Shown here in pieces: positions 8,552 through 16,726 of a DNA stretch of 64,000 bases (positions within the stretch are counted from its first letter, which is position 1; the number at the start of each line of letters is the position of its first letter). The DNA is taken from contig NZ_CP088952.1 of NCBI RefSeq assembly GCF_021165955.1, forward strand, positions 2,480,001 through 2,544,000, given 5' to 3'. A program made the translations under genes and the position numbers. The notes beneath the pieces were generated by a model. It saw only the letters and a list, made by a program, of their open reading frames with translations. It searched no databases and was not told the DNA's origin. This stretch comes from Massilia endophytica (GTDB taxonomy: Bacteria > Pseudomonadota > Gammaproteobacteria > Burkholderiales > Burkholderiaceae_D).

Positions 8552-8949
8552 TGAGCGGCGACTTCCTCCCCCTGCCGCCGTCCATCCTGCCCTCGAGCAA
8601 CGCGGGGGCGGACGAGACCATCAAGGCGGCCGCGGCCGATCCGGTCGACCCCGCCTACCGCAAAAAGGCGAACGAGGCGGCCCTGAAATTCGAGAGCTTC
8701 TTCATCGCCCAGATGCTGCACAAGATGCGCGACAGCACGCGCACCCTGGCGGCGGACGACAGCCCGAACAAGAGTTCGGTGCACGACGACATGCTGGACA
8801 TGGCCGACAACCTGGTGGCCGACCAGCTGGCGAACCGGCGCGCCTTCGGCGTGGCCGACGTGCTGCTGCGCCAGCTGCTCCCGGCAGCCCCGGCCGCGCC
8901 CGCCCACCCGCTGCCCGCTGCCGTGGACAAAAAACCGCCCACCGCTTAA
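8551..8949 (+). CDS. flgJ: FlgJ rod-binding domain only (short FlgJ)
   Basis: This 132-residue protein matches only the N-terminal half of enterobacterial FlgJ (~310 residues), the rod-capping/scaffold part. The core AALKFESFFIAQMLHKMRDS and the following LDMADNLVADQLANRRAFGVADVLLRQL are seen. No muramidase domain follows; a separate glucosaminidase lies at 847-1614. A Pro/Ala-rich tail ends the protein. The ATG overlaps the flgI stop by one base. The stop codon sits inside a nested hairpin (8934-8967). Confidence 0.9.
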   Translation: MSGDFLPLPPSILPSSNAGADETIKAAAADPVDPAYRKKANEAALKFESFFIAQMLHKMRDSTRTLAADDSPNKSSVHDDMLDMADNLVADQLANRRAFGVADVLLRQLLPAAPAAPAHPLPAAVDKKPPTA

Positions 8950-8967
8950 TAAGCGGCCCCGGGCGGT
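8934..8967 (-). terminator. Hairpin with T-run on the minus strand at the end of flgJ
   Basis: Two nested inverted repeats are present: outer ACCGCCC (8934-8940) with GGGCGGT (8961-8967), and inner CCGCTT (8942-8947) with AAGCGG (8951-8956). On the plus strand no T-run follows. On the minus strand the hairpin is followed by six T (8929-8934 read in reverse), so it has the shape of an intrinsic terminator for transcription running against the flg operon. It may also act as a processing or pause site before flgK. Confidence 0.5.
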
Positions 8968-9027
8968 CGCCTATTACCGTTAACGGAATAGTATGGCCTG
9001 ACTGTTGCACCCAGGAAAGAACCGCTC

Positions 9028-10395
9028 ATGACTCTTATTAACAACGCACTCTCTGGCGCAATCGCGGCGCAGGCCTCGCTGAACACGACCAGCCAGAACC
9101 TTGCCAATCTGAACACCAAGGGCTACACCCGCCAGGGCGTGCTCCTGAACGCGATTGCGCCGGGCGTGGGCACGACGGGCGCCGGTTTCGGCGTGAAGGT
9201 GAGCGCCCTGCTGCGTTACAGCGATTCCTACAAGACCCAGCAGCTGTGGCGCTCGAACGCGGACCTGTCCAGCTATAGCCAGACCCAGCCCTACCTGAGC
9301 CAGCTCGAGCAGGTGATGGGCGACGCCCAGGCCGGTCTCAGCGTGGGCGTGGACAATTTCTTCAAGGCCATGAACGCGGTGGGCGTCGACCCCACCTCCA
9401 CCCCGCTGCGCGGCCAGGTGGTGCATACGGCCAATGCCCTGGCCGAGAACATCAACGCGATCTACCAGCTGACGCGTACCCAGCAGCTGTCCGTGGTGCA
9501 GCAGCGCGAATCGGTGGTGCCCCAGTTCAATACCCTGACCGCCACGATCGCCAAGCTGAACGACCGCATCACCGCCGCCCAGGCCCTGGGCACCAACACC
9601 TCGGCCCTGGTCGACGAGCGCGACCGTGCCATCGACGAGCTGTCCAAGCTGGCCTCGCTGGAAGTGATCGAGCAGGACGACGGCACCCGCACCGTGTCGC
9701 TGAAGACGGGCCAGGCCCTGGTGGTCGGCGGCGTCGCGGGCGTGATGAGCATCGACAGCACCACCTCCCTGAAGGTCGACTTCGGCAACACCAGCTTCAC
9801 GCTGGACGACAAGCGCATGGGCGGCCAGCTGGGCGGCATCGGCAAGTTCGAGAAGGACACCCTGCTGCCCCTGCAGCAGTCCCTGCTCGACCTGGCCGAG
9901 CAGATCACCACCATGGTCAACACCCAGCACGCGGCGGGCTTCACCATCGGCCCGCCCCCGGCGCCGGGCGGCGACCTGTTCCAGTTCAACGGCGGCGGCT
10001 CGGGCGGCATCATGTCGGTCGTGGCCGGCTTTACGACGGCCGACCTGGCCTTCTCCTCGGACGGCACGCCGGGCGACAGCGGCAACCTGCAGCTGCTGGT
10101 GGACCTGAAGAACCAGAGCGTCAACCTGGCTTCCGTGGGCAGCGTGATCCTGGGCGACGCGGATACCCAGCTGGTGGGCAAGCTGGCCGTGGAAAGCCAG
10201 CAGAACCAGGCCCTGGTCAAGACCGCCACCACCATCCGCCAGCAGGCGGAGGACGACTGGGCCTCGACCAGCTCCGTCAACAAGGACGAGGAAGCGGTCA
10301 ACCTGGTCGAGTTCCAGAATATGTACCAGGCCAATATGAAAGTGCTGGCCGTGGCCAACAACCTGTTCGACGCCACGCTGGCGATGTTCGGCTAA
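9028..10395 (+). CDS. flgK: FlgK, hook-filament junction protein HAP1
   Basis: FlgK joins hook and filament and is exported late with FlgN. The 455-residue protein is shorter than the ~550 of enterobacteria. The N-terminal motif LNTTSQNLANLNTKGYTRQG and the C-terminal NLVEFQNMYQANMKVLAVAN are intact, so the reduction lies in the variable middle. AGGAAAG precedes the ATG. A 78-bp gap with a hairpin separates it from flgJ; flgK-flgL are usually late genes with their own sigma-28 promoter, but no convincing match was found there. Confidence 0.95.
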   Translation: MTLINNALSGAIAAQASLNTTSQNLANLNTKGYTRQGVLLNAIAPGVGTTGAGFGVKVSALLRYSDSYKTQQLWRSNADLSSYSQTQPYLSQLEQVMGDAQAGLSVGVDNFFKAMNAVGVDPTSTPLRGQVVHTANALAENINAIYQLTRTQQLSVVQQRESVVPQFNTLTATIAKLNDRITAAQALGTNTSALVDERDRAIDELSKLASLEVIEQDDGTRTVSLKTGQALVVGGVAGVMSIDSTTSLKVDFGNTSFTLDDKRMGGQLGGIGKFEKDTLLPLQQSLLDLAEQITTMVNTQHAAGFTIGPPPAPGGDLFQFNGGGSGGIMSVVAGFTTADLAFSSDGTPGDSGNLQLLVDLKNQSVNLASVGSVILGDADTQLVGKLAVESQQNQALVKTATTIRQQAEDDWASTSSVNKDEEAVNLVEFQNMYQANMKVLAVANNLFDATLAMFG

Positions 10396-10404
10396 GGAGC
10401 TACC

Positions 10405-11316
10405 GTGCGTATCGCATCCATCCAATTCGCGGCGACGATGAACCGTTCGCTGACCCTGAACCAGGACCCGCTGGCCCGCCTGACCCAGCAGATGGCGTCC
10501 GGCACCCGCATCCTCGTGCCCTCGGACGACCCGATCGCCAACGTGCGCGTGTCCCGCCTGCAGCGCGAAGAGGCCATCGTCAGCCAGTACATCGACAATA
10601 TCGCCGCCGTCCAGGTGCGCCTGAACAAGAGCGAAGCCTTCCTCGACAGCATGGTGGCCGACATGAACGAGGCGCGCGACCTGCTGGTCTGGGCCCCGGA
10701 CACCAGCAACACGGCGGACGACCTGCATGCCATGGTCAACAGCCTGGTATCGCTGCGCGACAGCATCTACTACACGGCCAACCAGCGCGACCAGGAGAAC
10801 AACTATGCCTTCTCCGGCACCCAGACGGATCTGGCCGCCATGGGCTTCGATCCCGCCGCCGCCGCGGGCTCGCGCTACACCTACCAGGGCAACACCAACA
10901 AGCAGGAGGTGGTGGTGGGCAATGGCGTGACCCAGGACGCCAATGTGGACGTGTCGGGCCTGGAGGTGTTCCTCAATTCCCTGGACATCGCCATCGAAGG
11001 CCTGGCCGCCGCGACCACGACGGGCGCCGAGCCGGTGCTGCACGGCCAGCTGGGCGACGCCCTGCGCGCCACCGACGACGCGATGGCCTTGATCTCGGGC
11101 AAGATCGCCACCCTGGGCGGCGCCGGCAATGTGCTCAAGACCCTGGAGCAGAACCACGCCAACGTCAGCCTGTCCAACAAGACCGCGATCCACGATATCG
11201 GCGCGCTCGATTACGCTGTCGCCGCGACCGAGCTGAATGGTTATAATCTGGCCCTGCAAGCGACCTACAAGTCCTACGCCCAGATCAGCGGCCTTTCCCT
11301 GTTTAACGTTATCTGA
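10405..11316 (+). CDS. flgL: FlgL, hook-filament junction protein HAP3
   Basis: FlgL is the second junction protein, related to flagellin. The 303-residue product begins with a GTG 5 bases after a perfect AAGGAG. The N-terminal flagellin-like helix (LTLNQDPLARLTQQMASGTR, IANVRVSRLQREE) and the C-terminal helix (DYAVAATELNGYNLALQATYKSYAQISGLSLF) are typical. It follows flgK by 9 bp and precedes an unnamed gene by 5 bp. Confidence 0.94.
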   Translation: MRIASIQFAATMNRSLTLNQDPLARLTQQMASGTRILVPSDDPIANVRVSRLQREEAIVSQYIDNIAAVQVRLNKSEAFLDSMVADMNEARDLLVWAPDTSNTADDLHAMVNSLVSLRDSIYYTANQRDQENNYAFSGTQTDLAAMGFDPAAAAGSRYTYQGNTNKQEVVVGNGVTQDANVDVSGLEVFLNSLDIAIEGLAAATTTGAEPVLHGQLGDALRATDDAMALISGKIATLGGAGNVLKTLEQNHANVSLSNKTAIHDIGALDYAVAATELNGYNLALQATYKSYAQISGLSLFNVI

Positions 11317-11321
11317 CCGCC

Positions 11322-12365
11322 ATGCAAATTGTCCAGCGTTCCTCCTCCGGTATCGGCACTGCCAGCTCGGCCACTTCGGCCAGCCAGCTGGAGCCGGCCA
11401 ACCTGGCGGAACAGCAGGATACCCAGGGCAAGGCTGCCGGTGCGGCGCAGCCGTCCCAGCCTTCCGCGCCCATTCGCCGCGGCCTGAGCAACTGGGACCA
11501 GCCCTTGCAGAACGACATCTCCAGCGCCCAGCAGGCGGTCGATTTCCTCGAGCAGAGCGCCGCCCAGCTGCGCGCCCTGAAGTCCGACCTCTCCGCCAAG
11601 CTGGCCACGCGCCAGATGCGCGAAGGCCAGGTCGAACAGCGTATCCGCCAGTTCACCGATACCTGGCGCCAGCGCCAGGAGGCGTCGGGCGGCACCCTGG
11701 ACAACCGCCTGAACTACAGCACGGCGCCGGCCGCCCAGCGCTTCAGCATCCGCGGCATGAGCCTGGCCAACCTGCGCAACGGCGGCCGCGAAACCCTGGC
11801 CCTGGCCGTGGGCACCGGCCCGCAGAGCCTGCGCTCCATCCATCTCAGCCCCGGCCTGTCGGACGCCGAGATCGTGGCCCGCTTCGATGCCGCCCTGGCC
11901 CCGGCCGGCGTGCGCGCGGCCATGACCCAGCAGGGCGAACTGCAGTTCTCCACGTCGGAGGCGAACTGGCCCGGCGTGCGCGACGCCATCGCCGTGCAGG
12001 GCGCGGGCATCCGCTTCCCGACCGGCCAGCTGAACCGCCTGAAGGCGGAAGCCGAGCCTTCGCCCATTGCGCCCGAAGCCTGGGGCACGAACGATATCGA
12101 AAGCATGCGGGCCACCCTGCAGCAGGTCATGCAGGCCCTGGCCCATGTGGAGATGGCGCTGTCCAAGGTGCGCGCCGAGCTGAGCGCCGCCTCCGTACGC
12201 GTCGACTCGGCCATGCCGCAGATCGAAACGGCGGGCGTGGACGATCTCGCCACCCAGTTCGCCAATATCGCCGACGAGCCGGGCTACCAGTCCCTGCTGG
12301 CGCTGACCTCCGCCCTGGTGGGCATCAACCGCGAACGCGTGGTGTCCCTGCTCAGCCTGCGCTGA
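11322..12365 (+). CDS. Uncharacterised flagellar-locus protein with a flagellin-hook-IN-like middle
   Basis: The 347-residue protein lies 5 bp after flgL and is surely co-transcribed with it. Residues ~1-60 are Ser/Ala/Gln-rich. Residues ~65-115 form a helical segment (AVDFLEQSAAQLRALKSDLS). The middle, RFSIRGMSLANLRNGGRETL, then LSDAEIVARFDAALAPAGV and GELQFSTSEANW, follows the pattern of flagellin hook IN repeats (a beta strand, a paired helix, a beta strand). The C-terminus is helical. The family resemblance is my inference; no name can be given. It may be an export or junction accessory. The last 14 bases overlap the convergent gene. Confidence 0.75.
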   Translation: MQIVQRSSSGIGTASSATSASQLEPANLAEQQDTQGKAAGAAQPSQPSAPIRRGLSNWDQPLQNDISSAQQAVDFLEQSAAQLRALKSDLSAKLATRQMREGQVEQRIRQFTDTWRQRQEASGGTLDNRLNYSTAPAAQRFSIRGMSLANLRNGGRETLALAVGTGPQSLRSIHLSPGLSDAEIVARFDAALAPAGVRAAMTQQGELQFSTSEANWPGVRDAIAVQGAGIRFPTGQLNRLKAEAEPSPIAPEAWGTNDIESMRATLQQVMQALAHVEMALSKVRAELSAASVRVDSAMPQIETAGVDDLATQFANIADEPGYQSLLALTSALVGINRERVVSLLSLR

Positions 12366-14562
12366 GCGTCCGGCCGCTGCGCAGCAGCGCTCCCATCTGG
12401 GCCGCCGGCATCGGCGGCGCATACACGTAGCCCTGGGCGTAGTCGCAGCCCGCCTCCCGCAGCATGGCCAGCTGGGGCGCCGTTTCCACGCCTTCCGCCA
12501 CCACTTCCGCCCCCAGCTTGTGGGCCAGGGCCACGATGCCTTCGCACATGGCGCGCTGGCCGTTGCCGTTCTGCAGGCCCGCCACCAGGCTGCGGTCGAT
12601 CTTCAGATAATCCACTCCCGCCTCGCCCAGATGGGCGAGCGCGGCCTGCCCCGTGCCGAAATCGTCCAGCGCCAGGTCCACGCCCAGCTCGCGCAGGCTG
12701 CGCAACCGGGACGGCGCCTCCGGGCCTGCCTCGCCCAGGGCCACCTCGCCGATGTCTAGCACGATGCTGTGGGGCGCCAGGTCCAGGCCGTGCAGGAAGT
12801 CGCGCCAGCCGGCGCGGGTGTCGTGGCCGTCCACCAGGAGGGCGGGAGGCGCGTTCACGCTGATCTGCACGGGCCGCTCCAGCTCCTGCTGCCAGCGCAG
12901 GGCCTGGCCGGCGGCGGTGCGGAAGGCCCAGTCGCCGATGGCCTGCAGCAGCCCCGCCGTGGCCGCCCCGCCCAGGAAGGCGCCGGGCGCCAGCAGGCCC
13001 CGCTCGGGATGGCGCCAGCGCAGCAGGGCTTCGGCCCGCGCCACCTCTCCCCCCGCCAGCTGCACGATGGGCTGGTAGTGCAGCTCGAACTCTCCCTGGG
13101 CCAGGGCGCGCCGCAGGGCGGCGGCCAGGCGGCCGCGCTGCTGGGCCTGCGCCTGCAGTTCGGCCGTGAAGTAGCGGTAGCGGCGCCCGCCCTCCTCCTT
13201 GGCCGCGTGCATGGCCTGTTCGGCATGGTGCAGCAGGTCCTCCGGCTCGGCCGCGTCGGAGGGATAGAGGGCGATGCCGATGCTGGCCGTGAGCTGGGCC
13301 TGGCCGCCTGCCAGGACGAAGGGCCGGGCCAGGGTGTCGAGGATCTGGGCCGCCGCGCGCTCGGCGCTGGCGGCCTCGTCCAGCCCGCCCACCACGACGG
13401 CGAACTCGTCGCCGCCCGTGCGCGCCAGGGTGTCCGCCAGGCGCAGCGCGCCGCCGATGCGTTCGGCCACCTGGGCCAGCAGGCTGTCGCCCTGCGCCCG
13501 GCCCAGCTGGGCGTTGATGCGCCGGAACTGGTCGAGGTCGATGGCCAGCAGGGCCAGGGACTGCTCTTCCCGGCGGCACTTCTTCATCTCCTGGCCCAGG
13601 CGGTCGTGCAGGATATGGCGGTTGGGCAGGCCGGTCAGGGCGTCGAAGCTGCTCTGCTGCCAGGCCACGCCCGCCGGGGCCAGTTGGCTGTCCAGTTCGC
13701 TGAGCAGGGCCAGGGCGCCCAGGTAGCGCCCCTGGTCGTCGAAGACGGGGCTGGCGGCCAGGCTGGCCCACAGCTCGCTGCCGTCCTTGCGCAGGAACTT
13801 GAACTCGTGGCGCTCGGCCAGGCCCTGCTGGCGGCGCGCGATATTGCGCTCCAGGATCGAGCGCCCTTCCCGGTCCATGAAGTGCACCAGGGGCTGGTCC
13901 AGCATCTCCTCGATGTCGTAGCCCAGCATCTCGGCCATGCGCGGATTGACGAAGCTGGTACGCGCCCGGGTATCGATCTCCCAGATGCCTTCGCGCGCCA
14001 TGTGCACGATGCGGCGGAAGCGCTCTTCGCTGCGCTCCAGGGCGGGCAGGCGTCCCTCGGCCGTTTCCAGCACGATGCGCACCGCCTGGCCGCCCGCCAC
14101 GGCGCAGCCCGTCAGGCTGACGGGCAGTTCGGGCACCCCGGGCCGGCCTTGCAGCTTGAGCTTGGTGTGCCGGGGCTCCTCGCTGTTGATGGCCTCGCGC
14201 AGGAAGCGGTCGAAATCGGCGCGGAAGCGGGGCAGCACGGCGTCGCGGAAATGGCGGCGCTCCGTGCCGCCGCGGCGCAGGCCCAGCAGGCTCGCACCCA
14301 GCACATTGCTTTGCAGGATGACGCTGTCCAGCGCCAGCAGGAAGTAGCCGACCGGGGCCAGCAGGTGAAGTTCGTGCACCAGGTCCTGCTCGCGCTCCTG
14401 GCGCAGGCGGCCCGGGCTCAGGGGCAGCTCGTCGGGGCGGGCCAGGCTGCGGCTGCCGCCCATGGCGGCCAGCATGGCCTCATGCGGCAGCAGGCCGGCG
14501 ATGCCGGCCATGCCGGGCGCCAGTCCGTGCAGCAGTCCCGGCTGTTGCAGGTCCTTCTCCAT
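12352..14562 (-). CDS. PAS-GGDEF-EAL bifunctional c-di-GMP enzyme
   Basis: The 736-residue cytoplasmic protein has a PAS-like region at ~60-165, a PAS domain at ~176-300, a GGDEF domain at ~305-465 and an EAL domain at ~480-730. The diguanylate cyclase site GGDEF (383-387) and the inhibitory site RLAD (374-377) are intact. The EAL domain has ARAEALLRW, SVNAPPALL, LDDFGTG, YLKIDRS and AEGVET. The usual ELTE is LDIGE here, so one metal-binding Glu is replaced by Asp. It could make or break c-di-GMP; location next to flagellar genes suggests control of motility. No membrane segment was seen. Confidence 0.9.
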   Translation of the reverse strand: MEKDLQQPGLLHGLAPGMAGIAGLLPHEAMLAAMGGSRSLARPDELPLSPGRLRQEREQDLVHELHLLAPVGYFLLALDSVILQSNVLGASLLGLRRGGTERRHFRDAVLPRFRADFDRFLREAINSEEPRHTKLKLQGRPGVPELPVSLTGCAVAGGQAVRIVLETAEGRLPALERSEERFRRIVHMAREGIWEIDTRARTSFVNPRMAEMLGYDIEEMLDQPLVHFMDREGRSILERNIARRQQGLAERHEFKFLRKDGSELWASLAASPVFDDQGRYLGALALLSELDSQLAPAGVAWQQSSFDALTGLPNRHILHDRLGQEMKKCRREEQSLALLAIDLDQFRRINAQLGRAQGDSLLAQVAERIGGALRLADTLARTGGDEFAVVVGGLDEAASAERAAAQILDTLARPFVLAGGQAQLTASIGIALYPSDAAEPEDLLHHAEQAMHAAKEEGGRRYRYFTAELQAQAQQRGRLAAALRRALAQGEFELHYQPIVQLAGGEVARAEALLRWRHPERGLLAPGAFLGGAATAGLLQAIGDWAFRTAAGQALRWQQELERPVQISVNAPPALLVDGHDTRAGWRDFLHGLDLAPHSIVLDIGEVALGEAGPEAPSRLRSLRELGVDLALDDFGTGQAALAHLGEAGVDYLKIDRSLVAGLQNGNGQRAMCEGIVALAHKLGAEVVAEGVETAPQLAMLREAGCDYAQGYVYAPPMPAAQMGALLRSGRTLSAG

Positions 14563-14635
14563 ACGCGCTCCGCAAGAGACTCACGGCGCGAGCCTACCAT
14601 GCAGGCCCAATGCCGGGCGCACGGCTCTGGCGGCT

Positions 14636-15298
14636 TCAGCTGCCGCGGTGGGCCCGGTTCAGGTGCCGCTCCGCGCGCCGCTGCAAGGCCTCGAACAGCA
14701 GGCTCAGCACCCAGTAGATGGCGGCTGCGGCAATGTAGAGGGGCAGCGGGCGGAAGGTCACGGCGATCACTTCCTTGGTGGCCAGCATGAGTTCGGCCAT
14801 GGTGATGACGGAGACCAGGGAGGTGTCCTTGATCAGGCTGATGAGGGTATTGCTCATCGACGGCACGGCTACCCGCAGGGCCTGGGGCAGGATGACCCAG
14901 CGCAGCGTCTGGCCGTAGCCCATGCCCAGGCTGTAGCTGGCCGACCACTGTCCCCTGGCGATGCTGGCGATGGCGCCGCGCAGGCTCTCGGAGAGGTAGG
15001 CGCCGGAATTGAGGCTGAGGGCCAGGATGCCCGCCGTAACGGGCGTAAACTCGATGCCCACGCTGGGCAGGCCGTAGTAGATGACGAAGAGCTGCACCAG
15101 CAGCGGCGTGCCGCGGAACAGGCTCACATAGAAGGCCGCAGGCAAGCGCGCCAGCTTCCAGGGCACGGTGCGCAGCACGGCAGTGGGAAAGCCGATGATC
15201 AGGCCGCCCACCATGGCGGCCACGGCGTACAGGAGGGTATAGCCCGCGCCCGCCAGCATGACGGGCGCCGCTTCGCGCAGCAGCTCGACCCAGTCCAT
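14636..15298 (-). CDS. Cystine/polar amino-acid ABC transporter permease
   Basis: The 220-residue inner-membrane protein belongs to the HisM/GlnP permease family. About five hydrophobic segments are seen, with FRGTPLLVQLFVIYYGLP and the ATPase-docking EAA loop YGQTLRWVILPQALRVAVPS. The pattern LIKDTSLVSVITMAELM resembles cystine permeases (TcyL/YecS type). The ATG at 15298 overlaps the stop of the binding-protein gene (ATGA), so this start is preferred over an upstream one. No ATPase gene is adjacent on either side. Confidence 0.88.
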   Translation of the reverse strand: MDWVELLREAAPVMLAGAGYTLLYAVAAMVGGLIIGFPTAVLRTVPWKLARLPAAFYVSLFRGTPLLVQLFVIYYGLPSVGIEFTPVTAGILALSLNSGAYLSESLRGAIASIARGQWSASYSLGMGYGQTLRWVILPQALRVAVPSMSNTLISLIKDTSLVSVITMAELMLATKEVIAVTFRPLPLYIAAAAIYWVLSLLFEALQRRAERHLNRAHRGS

Positions 15299-16083
15299 CA
15301 GGGCGCCTTGCTGACGTCGGTGCCGAACCACTGCACGGCGATGGCGCTCAGGCTGCCATCCGCCGCCGCCTCGGCCAGCGCCTTGTTCAGGGCCGCCTTG
15401 AATTCAGGATTGCCCTTGCGCAGGGCAATGGCCACGCGCTCCACCTGGCCCACTTTCGCGCCGGGGCGGATCGGCAGCTTCGTCGTCTTCAGCAGGTAGG
15501 CGGCGATCAGGCTGTCGTTCAGGGCGGCGTCGATGCGGCCCGCGGCCAGGTCGGCCAGGTTTTCCGGCGCGGCCGGGTAGCTGCGCACATCGATGCCGCC
15601 GGCCGCCTTGGCCTGCTGCTCGAAGATGCTGCCCTGGCCCACGCCCACGCGCTTGCCCTTCAGCTCCGCCAGGCTCTTGTACTGGGCCGTGTCGTTCTGG
15701 CGCAGGATCAGCATGGGCGCCGAGTAGGTATAGGGGATGGTGAAATCGAAGGCCAGCTCGCGCTTGGGCTGGATGGTGACCTGGGAAACGATGACGTCGT
15801 ACTTGTTGCTGGCCAGCCCGGCGAGGATGGCAGACCATTCCGTGGCCACGAACTCCGCCTTCACGCCCAGCTTCTTCGCCACCAGGTGGGCCACGTCCAC
15901 GTCGTAGCCCGCCAGCTGGCCCGTCTTCTGGTCCTTGAAGTTGAACGGCGGGTAGGTGCCCTCCATGGCCACTTTCAGCGTGCCGCGCGCCTTGACGGTG
16001 GCCAGCAGGTCGGCGGCCGAGGCGGAAACGGTTGCGGCGGCCAGCACAAGGGTGGCTGCCAGGCTCAGGAGGGGTTTGCGCAT
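15298..16083 (-). CDS. Periplasmic amino-acid (cystine-type) binding protein
   Basis: The 261-residue protein has a signal peptide (LLSLAATLVLAAATVSASA) and the family 3 solute-binding core: KVAMEGTYPPFNFKDQKTGQ, AGYDVDVAHLVAKKLG, YDVIVSQVTIQPKRELAFDF and GKRVGVGQGS. It delivers substrate to the permease encoded next to it, with which it overlaps by one base. GGAAGGA lies 9 bases before the ATG. The similarity pattern fits cystine or other polar amino acids; substrate is inferred. Confidence 0.88.
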   Translation of the reverse strand: MRKPLLSLAATLVLAAATVSASAADLLATVKARGTLKVAMEGTYPPFNFKDQKTGQLAGYDVDVAHLVAKKLGVKAEFVATEWSAILAGLASNKYDVIVSQVTIQPKRELAFDFTIPYTYSAPMLILRQNDTAQYKSLAELKGKRVGVGQGSIFEQQAKAAGGIDVRSYPAAPENLADLAAGRIDAALNDSLIAAYLLKTTKLPIRPGAKVGQVERVAIALRKGNPEFKAALNKALAEAAADGSLSAIAVQWFGTDVSKAP

Positions 16084-16103
16084 GAGGGGGAATCCTTCCG
16101 GGT

Positions 16104-16508
16104 TCAGAAATGGCGGCGGCCGAAACGGTGGCCGACCACGAGGGTAGTGCTGGCGACCAGGCTCGACAGGCCCAGGATCAGCTGCACCAGCTTGTCGTCC
16201 GGCAGCGTCCAGAACGAGCCCCTGGGAGGCTCGGCCTGGGCCACGGCCGTGATCAGGGGCGACACCCATTCCGCATCGGGCGTAACATCGAGCAGGATGG
16301 CGCCGTCGGCCGTCTGCATGAAGATGTCGCCGCCATCGGCGAGGGTGAAGCAGACGCCGTAACCGGTCTCATGCTTGGCGACGTGTTCCTGCAGGGCCAG
16401 GTTATGTTCGGCGATCCACAGCTCGGCGTCGGCGGGCGTTTCCAGCGCCGTCCAGGGCACGGGGCGAAAACGCGGCGGGGCCGCATCGTCTTGGTCAGTA
16501 GGCTGCAT
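16104..16508 (-). CDS. Hypothetical protein, possible C-terminal membrane anchor
   Basis: The 134-residue product starts MQPTDQDDAAPPRFRPVPW, is acidic, and has WIAEHNLALQEHVAKHETGY followed by a compact beta-rich core (CFTLADGGDIFMQTADGAIL). Near the C-terminus KLVQLILGLSSLVASTTLVV is a single hydrophobic segment that could anchor it in the membrane. I do not recognise a named family. It lies 20 bp upstream of the binding-protein gene on the same strand and diverges from the DUF3460 gene at 16541. Confidence 0.65.
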   Translation of the reverse strand: MQPTDQDDAAPPRFRPVPWTALETPADAELWIAEHNLALQEHVAKHETGYGVCFTLADGGDIFMQTADGAILLDVTPDAEWVSPLITAVAQAEPPRGSFWTLPDDKLVQLILGLSSLVASTTLVVGHRFGRRHF

Positions 16509-16540
16509 AGCCCAGCAGTGTAACCGAAGAAGGAGGGAAG

Positions 16541-16726
16541 ATGAAACTGAAGCGCTATGTCTCGGAATTCGAGGAATTTTTGGACCGCTACAAGCAGGAT
16601 CACCCCGGCACGGAGGAAGACCAGTGGCGCGGCTGGAAGATCTGGTGGGACCACCGGCTCGACCTGGACGCGGTCGACCGCGCCCGCAAGGACAGCGTGC
16701 CCACCGAACCGTATTACTACGGCTGA
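16541..16726 (+). CDS. DUF3460 family small protein
   Basis: This 61-residue protein (YVSEFEEFLDRYKQDHPGTE, then DQWRGWKIWWDHRLDLDAVD, ending VPTEPYYYG) matches the DUF3460 family, small proteins of unknown function found widely in betaproteobacteria. It has a strong AGGAGGG site 6 bases before the ATG. The stop is directly next to the stop of the convergent Tat-exported gene. No signal peptide or membrane segment; charged and aromatic-rich. Confidence 0.85.
   Translation: MKLKRYVSEFEEFLDRYKQDHPGTEEDQWRGWKIWWDHRLDLDAVDRARKDSVPTEPYYYG

Noticed and set aside
8980..11259. Long minus-strand frame opposite flgK-flgL
   Set aside because: Same antisense shadow effect. flgK and flgL are certain on the plus strand.
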